Shown here piece by piece: positions 1-6,620 of a stretch of 64,000 bases of DNA. This DNA is from Microbispora hainanensis (GTDB lineage: Bacteria; Actinomycetota; Actinomycetes; Streptosporangiales; Streptosporangiaceae): assembly GCF_036186745.1 (NCBI RefSeq), contig NZ_CP108086.1, forward strand, positions 8,680,001 through 8,744,000. The letters run 5' to 3'. The position numbers and the translations under genes are program-made. Every line of letters begins with the position of its first letter. Position 1 is the stretch's first letter. Under the pieces are notes generated by a model. The model was not told the DNA's origin and did not search any database. It saw only the letters and a program-made list of their open reading frames with translations.

Positions 1-1
1 C

Positions 2-364
2 CGGGCACCGTCGCAGGCCGACCTGCAGACGTTCCTGCGCGAGACCTTCGCGCTCGCGGACGGCGCGGTCGGCAGAGTGGTGGCCGGCCTCATGGCGGAG
101 GCCCAGAGCGATCCGGCCCTGGGCGAGCGCCTGCGGGCGCGGCTGATCGGCCCGCGGCGCGCCACCCTGCGGGCGGTGCTGGAGCGGATGCCGCCACCCC
201 CCGGCACCGACCTCGACCTCCTGATCGACATGATCTTCGGGGTGATGTGGTATCGGCTGCTCAACCGGCACGCCCCGCTCGACGCCTCCCTCGCGGAGGA
301 CATCACGACGCTCGTGGCCAGGATCGGCGCGAGCCCGGGACCCGACGAGGAGCGCCCGGGCTGA
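2..364 (+). CDS. TetR-family regulator, C-terminal part (5' end outside window)
   Basis: Open reading frame that enters from the left edge and stops at 362-364, so only the C-terminal 120 residues are visible. The helix-rich sequence (residues such as ETFALADGAVGRVVAGLMAE, then GERLRARLIGPRRATL and LLIDMIFGVMWYRLL) matches the ligand-binding/dimerisation half of TetR regulators of the TetR_C_11 type. The DNA-binding helix-turn-helix would lie outside the window. An internal GTG at 77 is not taken as the start because the reading frame and the family pattern continue upstream of it. The target is unknown. Identification rests on the pattern of this C-terminal half only. Confidence 0.7.
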   Translation, partial: RAPSQADLQTFLRETFALADGAVGRVVAGLMAEAQSDPALGERLRARLIGPRRATLRAVLERMPPPPGTDLDLLIDMIFGVMWYRLLNRHAPLDASLAEDITTLVARIGASPGPDEERPG

Positions 365-483
365 CGCGCCCTTCGAAGCGCGGTGTGCCGGAAAAGCCGG
401 GCGTGACGGACACCGGGTTTCTCCCCCGCATCCTGTGTCACATCTGCCACTTCATCGACGGCGCCATGGGGCAGGATGGAGCG

Positions 484-918
484 GTGACGCCTTCCCCAGC
501 GGTCGTCCAGCCGGACCGGGACCTCCTTGAGGAGATCCTCGACGAGCTGGACATCGAGCACACCACAGACACCGAGGGCGACCTGACGATCTCCACCGCC
601 CACCTCACGATCTACTTCCTGTTCGGCGGGGAAGGAGACATGTTCACCGTACGGGCCCTCTACGTGAGGCAGTATTCGGTGGACGACAAGCGGATGCTGC
701 TCACGGCGCTCAACGAGTGGAACGCCGACACGATGTGGCCGAAGGTGTACACGTTCACCCAGGACAACGGCCTGATGCGGGTCGTCGGCGACTCCCAGAT
801 CTACGTCGGGGCCGGTGTGACGAGGGAGCACCTGACCACGATGGTGGCCCACTGGGTCAGGTTTTCGATCAAGTTCTACCGCTGGCTCACCGACCGGCTC
901 GCCTTCGAGGCCGACTGA
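484..918 (+). CDS. YbjN domain-containing protein
   Basis: A 144-residue soluble protein of the YbjN family (sensory transduction regulator-like fold; molecular role not established, possibly chaperone-like). Family hallmarks are visible: an N-terminal helix ending LLEEILDELDIEH, a beta strand DLTISTAHLTIYFLF, the segment LLTALNEWNADTMWPKVYTF and a C-terminal helix with HLTTMVAHWVRFSIKFYRWL. The GTG start at 484 is chosen because AGGA lies 7 nt upstream. ATG 466 is in frame but has no ribosome-binding site, and the frame is open further upstream without family similarity. It is monocistronic, 119 nt after the TetR fragment. Confidence 0.8.
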   Translation: MTPSPAVVQPDRDLLEEILDELDIEHTTDTEGDLTISTAHLTIYFLFGGEGDMFTVRALYVRQYSVDDKRMLLTALNEWNADTMWPKVYTFTQDNGLMRVVGDSQIYVGAGVTREHLTTMVAHWVRFSIKFYRWLTDRLAFEAD

Positions 919-1040
919 CCAGCCCAGGCCGACCAGCACAGACCGACCAGCGCAGACCGACCAGCGGCGGCCGAACCAGCACGACCCGGCCAGCACGGCC
1001 GAACCGGCACGGCCTGGCCAGGACCGACTGAACCGGCACG
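919..1040. repeat. degenerate GACCAGC/CCGAACC tandem repeat between convergent genes
   Basis: Directly after the YbjN stop the sequence repeats variants of gaccagcacagaccgaccag and gccgaaccagcacg with irregular spacing. Neither strand gives a credible gene. It looks like a decayed short tandem array in a convergent intergenic space, and no intrinsic terminator hairpin stands out in it. Confidence 0.5.
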
Positions 1041-1074
1041 GACCTCCCCGGACCGGCTCGTCGGCGGCGACCGA

Positions 1075-1710
1075 TCAGGCCGGCGGAGTCCCCGGAAGCC
1101 CCTGCGTCCCCGGCGTACGCAATCCGTCGAGCACGACCCGCAGGTTCCGGCCCCACTGCTCGTCCCCTGCCCGGAGTCTGAGCGTGCGCGGACCGGTCGC
1201 CACGGCCGCCAGCAGGAACGGCACGTCCTGCCAGGCCACGTCGGCCCGCATCACCCCGGCCTTCTGCGCGCGCTCCACCAGGAGCCGCAGGCCCTCCTGG
1301 ATCTCCCCGAGAACGGGGTCGAGATTCGGCCCGCAGGCGCCGCCCACTGCCTCGCGGATGCCGCAGCTCTCCGCGCGCAGCCGCACGTACGTGGCGGCGA
1401 AGGTCTCGAACGCGTGCCAGGGGTCGGGGTCGGCCGCGGCGTTCGCGGCCAGGTCGGCCATCTCCGCGAGCACCTCGTCGAGAACCGCCTCCAGCAGCGC
1501 CTCGCGGGAGGAGACGCGCCGATAGAAGGTGCCGATGCCCACTCCGGCCCTGCGGGCGATCTCGTGCGCGGTGACCTCGATTCCGATCTCGGCCACCGCC
1601 GCCCGCGCGGCCTCCACCAGCCGCTCCATGTTGCGCCGCGCGTCGGCCCGGGGCGTCCGCCCCGGCTCGGCGGCCAGCAGAGCGCCGACCGCCCCGTCCC
1701 TACTGCTCAT
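1075..1710 (-). CDS. TetR-family transcriptional repressor
   Basis: A 211-residue TetR/AcrR regulator. The N-terminal helix-turn-helix is clear: residues 28-80 include LVEAARAAVAEIGIEVTAHE, IARRAGVGIGTFYRRV and SSREALLEAV. The variable C-terminal half binds an unknown ligand. The start ATG at 1710 is the first codon compatible with the HTH. It is transcribed divergently from the oxidoreductase at 1802, with only 91 bp between the start codons. That gap carries two copies of the same 23-bp inverted repeat, so the usual TetR arrangement (repression of itself and of the divergent gene) is inferred. The ligand is probably related to the oxidoreductase substrate. Confidence 0.88.
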   Translation of the reverse strand: MSSRDGAVGALLAAEPGRTPRADARRNMERLVEAARAAVAEIGIEVTAHEIARRAGVGIGTFYRRVSSREALLEAVLDEVLAEMADLAANAAADPDPWHAFETFAATYVRLRAESCGIREAVGGACGPNLDPVLGEIQEGLRLLVERAQKAGVMRADVAWQDVPFLLAAVATGPRTLRLRAGDEQWGRNLRVVLDGLRTPGTQGLPGTPPA

Positions 1711-1724
1711 GAAGGCACTTTATC

Positions 1725-1747
1725 AAGCGGACTCGCTACGTCCGGTT
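1725..1747. promoter_or_regulatory. candidate TetR operator, copy 1
   Basis: Inverted repeat AAGCGGAC-7 nt-GTCCGGTT, 7 of 8 arm positions paired. It lies 15 nt upstream of the TetR start codon. The left arm and spacing are identical to copy 2, 36 bp away. It is assigned to the adjacent TetR protein by position only. Confidence 0.6.
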
Positions 1748-1760
1748 ATGCTAGCGTCGT

Positions 1761-1783
1761 AAGCGGACGGAGCAAGTCCGTTT
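1761..1783. promoter_or_regulatory. candidate TetR operator, copy 2
   Basis: Inverted repeat AAGCGGAC-7 nt-GTCCGTTT, 7 of 8 arm positions paired. It ends 18 nt before the ATG of the oxidoreductase gene. The repeat of the same 23-bp design 36 bp from copy 1 makes chance unlikely, and it suggests one dimer site for each divergent promoter. Confidence 0.65.
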
Positions 1784-1801
1784 AACGAACGGAGGCGGAC
1801 A

Positions 1802-2899
1802 ATGAGCAGAATCCGTGTGGGCATCGTCGGCGCCAGTCCCGAGCGCGGCTGGGCGGTGCGCGCGCACGTCCCGGCGCTGCGGGCGCTGCCGGATTACGAG
1901 ATCACGGCCGTGTCGACCACCCGGGAGGACAGCGCCCGCGAGGCCGCGCGCAGGTTCGGCGCCGCGCACGCGTTCACCGACCCCCGCGCCCTCGCCGCGC
2001 ACCCGGAGGTGGACCTCGTCGCCGTCACGGTCAAGGTCCCTCACCACGCCGAGCTCGTGGAAGCCGCGGTGGACGCCGGCACGCACGTGCTGTGCGAGTG
2101 GCCGTTGGCCCGGACGACCGACGAGGCGCGGGACCTGCTCGACCGGGCGCGGGCGGCCGGCGTGCGGCACGCGCTCGGGCTGCAGGGCCGGTTCTCCCCG
2201 GTCGTCGCGTACGCCCGCGACCTGCTCGCGGACGGCGCCGTGGGCCGGGTGGTCTCGGTGAACGTGCACTCGACGACCGGCAAGGGCGCCGGGGGCATGC
2301 TGCCGTCCTCGTGGGCGTACACGGCCGGTCGCGCCAACGCGGCCGGGCTGCTCGAGGTCATGGGCGGGCACACGCTCGACCTCGTGGAGCATCTCCTGGG
2401 CGGCGTCGGCGCCCTGTCGGCCACACTCGCCGTGCAGCGCGAGCAGTACGTCATCGAGGAAAGCGGCGAGACGATCGAGGCAGACACCCCCAACCAGCTC
2501 GCGCTCTCCGCCACCATGACGAGCGGCGCGGTGCTCTCCATGCACCTGCACGACGGCAAGGTCACCGAACCGGGCGCGCGGATCGAGATCTCCGGCACGG
2601 AGGGCGACCTCGCCCTCGTGTCGCGCGGCGCGCACGCGCAGATCAGCGAGCTGCGCCTGCACGGGACGGCCGGCGGCACGTGGAAGGAGCTGCCGGTTCC
2701 CGAGGAGTACGTCCGGGTGCCGGGGGTGACGGGCGACGCGCGCAACGTCGCCGAACTCTACGCCGCGCTCGCCGCCGACCTGCGAACGGGCGGAGAGCGG
2801 GTGCCGGACTTCGCGCACGGCCTGCGCCTGCACGGCCTGCTCGACGCGGTCCGCCGCTCCGCGGAGACCGGCACCCGCCAGACGGTGACTCCCGCCTGA
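1802..2899 (+). CDS. Gfo/Idh/MocA-family NAD(P)-dependent oxidoreductase
   Basis: A 365-residue dehydrogenase of the Gfo/Idh/MocA superfamily, which oxidises or reduces sugars, inositols or related polyols. The N-terminal Rossmann fold begins RVGIVGASPERGW and runs to about residue 120, with the family's EWPLA segment (CEWPLARTTDEA, around residue 100; usually EKP in the family). The C-terminal alpha/beta domain follows and carries EVMGGHTLDLVEHLLG. Length is typical. A strong GGAGG precedes the ATG. It is divergent from a TetR gene and probably controlled by it through the two inverted repeats between them. The substrate cannot be read from the sequence. Confidence 0.88.
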   Translation: MSRIRVGIVGASPERGWAVRAHVPALRALPDYEITAVSTTREDSAREAARRFGAAHAFTDPRALAAHPEVDLVAVTVKVPHHAELVEAAVDAGTHVLCEWPLARTTDEARDLLDRARAAGVRHALGLQGRFSPVVAYARDLLADGAVGRVVSVNVHSTTGKGAGGMLPSSWAYTAGRANAAGLLEVMGGHTLDLVEHLLGGVGALSATLAVQREQYVIEESGETIEADTPNQLALSATMTSGAVLSMHLHDGKVTEPGARIEISGTEGDLALVSRGAHAQISELRLHGTAGGTWKELPVPEEYVRVPGVTGDARNVAELYAALAADLRTGGERVPDFAHGLRLHGLLDAVRRSAETGTRQTVTPA

Positions 2900-2933
2900 T
2901 CCGCCGCTCCGCGGAGGCCGCGACCGCCGATCC

Positions 2934-2961
2934 ACCGTCCGGCGGGAGACCGCCGGACGGT
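2934..2961. terminator. bidirectional terminator hairpin
   Basis: Perfect 12-bp stem (ACCGTCCGGCGG / CCGCCGGACGGT) with a GAGA loop, placed between convergent stops at 2899 and 2979. There is no long T tract, as is usual in high-GC actinobacteria. Confidence 0.75.
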
Positions 2962-2978
2962 CGCCCCCGGCTGATCCG

Positions 2979-3605
2979 TCAGCCCCTGGCGAGGGCCTCG
3001 CGCAGCTCCGTGGCGGTGAAGCGGGGGCCGTAGGCGGGCTTGTCCCGCTGGAACCGTCGTCCCTCCGCGAGCGGGCCCGCGTCGACCACGTCGAAGCCGA
3101 ACTGGTCGATCAGCTCGGTGACCGTCTTCTTGGCCTCGTCGTCGTCGCCCGCGATGGGCAGCGCCCGCCGGTTCTCCGTGCCCGCGGGCTGCCCCTGCTC
3201 GGCGAGGTGGGCGTAGTGGATGGAGTTGAACGCCTTCACGACCCGCGACCCCGGCAGATGTGCGGCGAGCAGCTCGGTGTCGGTGGTCTCCCCCGCGTCG
3301 AGCTCGGGGAAGTGGCCGTCCCGCTCGAAGTAGTAGTTGTTCGTGTCGATGACGATCTTGCCGTTCAGCGGCTCGACCGGCACCTCCCGGTATCTGCCGA
3401 AGGGAATCGTCACGACCACGATGTCCCCCGCCGCCGCGGCCTCGGCCGCGGTGGCGGCGCGCGCGTTCGGGCCCAGCTCCGCCACGAGCTCGGCGAGCGT
3501 GTCCGGCCCACGGGAGTTGCTCAGCACCACCGAGTGCCCGGCGTCGACCGCCAGCTTCGCGAGGGTGCCGCCGATGTTCCCACTGCCGATGAATCCGATG
3601 AGCAT
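2979..3605 (-). CDS. NADPH-dependent F420 reductase-like NAD(P)-binding protein
   Basis: A 208-residue single-domain Rossmann protein of the NADP_oxidored_F420 family (NpdG/FNO-like). It begins MLIGFIGSGNIGGTLAKLAV with the GxGxxG dinucleotide motif at residues 7-12, then VVLSNSRGPDTL, which fits NADP-type recognition (SNSR), and IVVVTIPFGRYREVPVEPL, IVIDTNNYY and KAFNSIHYAHL. The ATG at 3605 is chosen because the Rossmann strand starts immediately; the frame is open upstream but is non-homologous. Members move hydride between F420 and NADP, or act on unknown ketones. It lies 28 nt downstream of a MarR gene on the same strand, so cotranscription is likely. Confidence 0.8.
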   Translation of the reverse strand: MLIGFIGSGNIGGTLAKLAVDAGHSVVLSNSRGPDTLAELVAELGPNARAATAAEAAAAGDIVVVTIPFGRYREVPVEPLNGKIVIDTNNYYFERDGHFPELDAGETTDTELLAAHLPGSRVVKAFNSIHYAHLAEQGQPAGTENRRALPIAGDDDEAKKTVTELIDQFGFDVVDAGPLAEGRRFQRDKPAYGPRFTATELREALARG

Positions 3606-3633
3606 GCTTGCGGCAACGCGACGATCTTCGGCC

Positions 3634-4101
3634 TCATTCCCCCGCCGGCGTTTCCCCCAGGACGACCACGGCCCGTTCCAGCAGGTCACGTAGCCGCTCG
3701 GCCTCGTCGGGCGTGAACTCCTCCACCAGCCGGCGCTCCACGGAGACGGCCGCCGCGTCGGCCTTGCGCAGCAGCGCCTGCCCGGCCCGGGTGAGCCGGG
3801 TGACGAGCACCTGGGCGTGATCGCTGGACGGACGCCGCTCCACGAGCCCACGCGACTCCAGCGTCTTGAGCACGGTCGTCATGCTCTGCGGGGTGACCGA
3901 GCAGAACCGTGCCAGTTTCGCCCCGGAGATGCCGGGCGCGAGCGACAGCGCGTACATCGCGGCGTACTGCGGGACGGTCAGCCCGAACGGCCGCAGCACA
4001 CGGGTCTTCTCCGCGATCAGCGCCTGTTCTGCGCGCTTGATGGCGTTGCCGGGGCGCCACGCCATCGCCTCGGCGATCCTCGCCTCCTCGGCTCCCATCA
4101 T
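3634..4101 (-). CDS. MarR-family transcriptional regulator
   Basis: A 155-residue winged-helix MarR protein. The core is visible: LTVPQYAAMYALSLAPGISG, KLARFCSVTPQSMTTVLKTL (recognition helix) and RGLVERRPSSDHAQVLVTRL (wing). ATG 4101 follows GGGAGG by 3 nt; ATG 4098 directly after it has better spacing and is an equal candidate. It is divergent from an MFS exporter gene. The 126-bp gap holds one strong and one weaker palindrome with the same CCATCAG arm, consistent with autorepression and control of the exporter. The oxidoreductase downstream is probably in the same transcript. Confidence 0.85.
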   Translation of the reverse strand: MMGAEEARIAEAMAWRPGNAIKRAEQALIAEKTRVLRPFGLTVPQYAAMYALSLAPGISGAKLARFCSVTPQSMTTVLKTLESRGLVERRPSSDHAQVLVTRLTRAGQALLRKADAAAVSVERRLVEEFTPDEAERLRDLLERAVVVLGETPAGE

Positions 4102-4114
4102 CACCCTCCCCGGG

Positions 4115-4132
4115 CCATCAGGGCTCTGACAA
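4115..4132. promoter_or_regulatory. candidate MarR operator, secondary site
   Basis: CCATCAG-GGCT-CTGACAA: the left arm equals that of the strong palindrome at 4188-4205, while the right arm matches only over CTGA. It lies 13 nt upstream of the MarR start. Confidence 0.45.
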
Positions 4133-4180
4133 GCGGACTCTATCACCGGTTTGACAGACCTACTTCTATTCATCCATCCT

Positions 4181-4212
4181 CTGATTTCCATCAGGGTTCT
4201 GATGGTTATCAG
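4181..4212. promoter_or_regulatory. candidate MarR operator, 32-bp palindrome
   Basis: The core CCATCAG-GGTT-CTGATGG is a perfect inverted repeat. Outer arms CTGAT and ATCAG extend it to 32 bp on the same centre (12 of 14 arm positions paired). It ends 15 nt before the MFS start codon, so a bound dimer would block the exporter promoter. Confidence 0.7.
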
Positions 4213-4227
4213 GATTGGAGGGTATCG

Positions 4228-5739
4228 ATGCCTGTGGATTATGCCGGGCCTCGACGACGGGCGCCGTCGCTCGCCGTGGTCTGCGCCGCGGTGCTGCTCG
4301 TCCCGGTGACCGCGACGGGGAGCGCCGAGGCGCTCGGCGACATCGGCGCGGGCCTGCGCGCCGGGCTGGACGCCACCCAGTGGGTGGTCAACGCCTTCTT
4401 CCTCACCTTCGCCGCGTTCATGGCGAGCACCGGGGCGCTGGCCGACCGGATCGGGCGGCGCAGGATGTTCGCCCTCGGCGCCGGGGTGTTCACGGCGGCG
4501 ATGCTCCTGGCCGCGGCCGCCCCGGACATCGGCACACTGATCGCGGCCAGGGCGCTCGCGGGCGCCGGCGCCGCCGCGGCCATGACCGGCGGCACCGCGC
4601 TGCTCGCGCAGGCCTACCCCTCGGGCGCCGGCAGGACCAGGGCGTTCGCGTGGTTCGGCACCACGATCGGGCTGGGGCTGGCCTTCGGCCCGGTGATCGC
4701 CGGAACGCTGGTCGGCGCCGTCGGCTGGCGCGTCCTGTTCGGCGCGGCCGGGATCGCGCTGCTGCCGGTGCTGCTGCTGAGCGCGCTGCTGGAGGAGTCA
4801 CGCGCCGCTTCGGACGGCCCCATGGACTGGGGCGGCGCGGTCACCTTCACCCTCGCGCTCACCGCCTTCACCTTCGGCGTGATCGAGGGGCCTGCTCTCG
4901 GGTGGACGCACCCGGCGGTGCCGGCCGCCTTCGCCGCGTGCGCGGTCCTGTCGGCGGCCTTCGCCCTGGCCGAGCGCCGTCATCCCGCGCCGCTTGTCGA
5001 CCTGTCGCTGCTGGCCCGGCCCCGGTTCGCGGCGATCGCGTCCATACCGTTCCTGCTCGCCTTCGGCTTCGTCGCGCTGACGATCGTGCTGCCGCCGTAC
5101 CTCATGGCCACCTCGGGCTACTCGGCCCGGCAGGCGGGTCTGACGTTGCTGCTGCTGACCGGGCCGACGCTGGTGATGCCGCCCGTCACCGGCGCCCTGG
5201 CCCGCCGCCTGTCGCAGCGCGTCCTGCTGGTGACCACGCTGCTGCTGGTCGCGGCCGGGACCGGTCTGCTGGCGACGGTGCCCGCCGCGTCGGGCCCGGC
5301 GCGGCTCGCCCTGCCATTGATATTGATCGGGACCGGCTTCGGCGTGTCGCTTGCCGTGGTCGACGGGGCGGCGGTCTCCTCCGTCGAGCCCGCGCGGGCC
5401 GGCATGGCGGCCGGGCTGTTCAACACGGCCCGCATCACCGGCGAGGTCGTCGCCATCGCCGTGCTCGGCGCCGTGCTGTCCGCGCTGACCCAGGCGAGCC
5501 TGACCGGCCCGTACGGCGAGGCGCGCGCGGCCCGGGCGACCTCCCGCCTGCTGCAGGGCGACATCACAGGGGCCGTGCCGGCGGGAGCCGGACCGCTGGA
5601 GTTCGCCCGCCTGGCGAGCGCCGGCTACGCGGACGCCCTGCACACCGCCCTGTGGCTGCTGACCCTCCTGTCCCTGGCCGGCGCGCTCGCCGTCGGCCTC
5701 CTGATGTCCGTCCGCGAACCCGCGCGGATCACCACGTGA
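4228..5739 (+). CDS. MFS transporter, DHA2-type drug exporter
   Basis: A 503-residue polytopic membrane protein with about 14 hydrophobic segments, the size and topology of drug:H+ antiporter-2 proteins (QacA/EmrB-like). The MFS motif between helices 2 and 3 is present as GALADRIGRRRMFALG near residue 71, and helix 5 has the glycine/proline motif C region (TTIGLGLAFGPVIAGTL). The ATG at 4228 follows a GGAGG 7 nt away. It is divergent from the MarR gene and precedes a hydrolase by 11 nt, so the two form an operon. By context it exports a toxic small molecule that may also be the MarR ligand; the substrate is unknown. Confidence 0.88.
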   Translation: MPVDYAGPRRRAPSLAVVCAAVLLVPVTATGSAEALGDIGAGLRAGLDATQWVVNAFFLTFAAFMASTGALADRIGRRRMFALGAGVFTAAMLLAAAAPDIGTLIAARALAGAGAAAAMTGGTALLAQAYPSGAGRTRAFAWFGTTIGLGLAFGPVIAGTLVGAVGWRVLFGAAGIALLPVLLLSALLEESRAASDGPMDWGGAVTFTLALTAFTFGVIEGPALGWTHPAVPAAFAACAVLSAAFALAERRHPAPLVDLSLLARPRFAAIASIPFLLAFGFVALTIVLPPYLMATSGYSARQAGLTLLLLTGPTLVMPPVTGALARRLSQRVLLVTTLLLVAAGTGLLATVPAASGPARLALPLILIGTGFGVSLAVVDGAAVSSVEPARAGMAAGLFNTARITGEVVAIAVLGAVLSALTQASLTGPYGEARAARATSRLLQGDITGAVPAGAGPLEFARLASAGYADALHTALWLLTLLSLAGALAVGLLMSVREPARITT

Positions 5740-5750
5740 AAGGAACGACC

Positions 5751-6557
5751 ATGCCCGTCGTCACCGTCGGTTCGAGCACCGTCAACTATCTCGTCACCGG
5801 CACCGGCCCCGGTCTCGTCCTCGTGCACGGCACCGGCGCCGACGCGCAGGCCAACTGGGGCCCGCTCATCGACGCCGCCTCCGGCCGCTTCACCGTGGTC
5901 GCCCCCGACCTGTCCGGCTCCGGCGCCACCGTGGACGCGGGCGGTCCGATCCGCGTCGAGGACCTGGTCGCCCAGGTGCTCGGCGCGGCCGAGCACGCCG
6001 GTCTGGAGCGCTTCCACCTCGTCGGCCACTCGCTCGGCGCCGTCGTCGCAGTGGCGACGGCGGGCACCCGGCCGGAGAAGATCCTGTCGCTGACGGCGCA
6101 CGCCGGATGGGCCAGGACCGACCCGTGGATGGCCTTCCAGATGGACCTGTGGGTCCGCCTGGTGCGCACCGACCGCGAGTTGCTGGCCCGTCTGCTCCAG
6201 TTCACCGCGATGGGCGAGGAGACGCTCCGCGCCCGGTCGGCGGAGGACTTCGAGCAGGCCGCCGCCGCGTTCACGGCGATGCTCGGCGGCGCGGAGGACG
6301 GGTTCGAGAGGCAGACCCTGGCCGACATCTCCGTCGACATCACCGGGCTCCTGCCGCACGTGTCCGCGCCGACGCTGATCGTCTCCAGCGCCGACGACCG
6401 GATCGTGCCGCCGCACCACCAGCGCGAGCTCGCCCGGCTCATTCCCCACGCCGAGCTCGTGACGGTCCCCGGCGGCCACGGCCTGCCGTTCGAGGACCCC
6501 GCCGCGTTCACCGCCGTCATCACCGGCCGCCTGGACCGCATGGCCGCGGCGGTCTGA
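5751..6557 (+). CDS. alpha/beta-hydrolase
   Basis: A 268-residue alpha/beta-hydrolase-fold enzyme. It shows the oxyanion region LVLVHGTGADAQANW (residues 23-37), the nucleophile elbow GHSLGA (Ser near residue 94), the acid strand TLIVSSADDRIVPP and the catalytic histidine in VPGGHGLPFEDP close to the C terminus. There is no signal peptide, so it is cytoplasmic. It starts 11 nt after the MFS exporter stop with AAAGGA upstream. The exporter-hydrolase pair under MarR control suggests a joint detoxification or stress role, which is inferred from context. Confidence 0.85.
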   Translation: MPVVTVGSSTVNYLVTGTGPGLVLVHGTGADAQANWGPLIDAASGRFTVVAPDLSGSGATVDAGGPIRVEDLVAQVLGAAEHAGLERFHLVGHSLGAVVAVATAGTRPEKILSLTAHAGWARTDPWMAFQMDLWVRLVRTDRELLARLLQFTAMGEETLRARSAEDFEQAAAAFTAMLGGAEDGFERQTLADISVDITGLLPHVSAPTLIVSSADDRIVPPHHQRELARLIPHAELVTVPGGHGLPFEDPAAFTAVITGRLDRMAAAV

Positions 6558-6576
6558 GGTCCCGTGAACACGCCGA

Positions 6577-6604
6577 CGGGGCGCCGGATCTCTCCGGCGC
6601 CCCG
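6577..6604. terminator. bidirectional terminator hairpin
   Basis: Perfect 12-bp stem CGGGGCGCCGGA / TCCGGCGCCCCG with a TCTC loop. It lies between the convergent stops of the hydrolase (6557) and nrdJ (6621). Confidence 0.8.
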
Positions 6605-6620
6605 CCTGACGGCGAACCGA

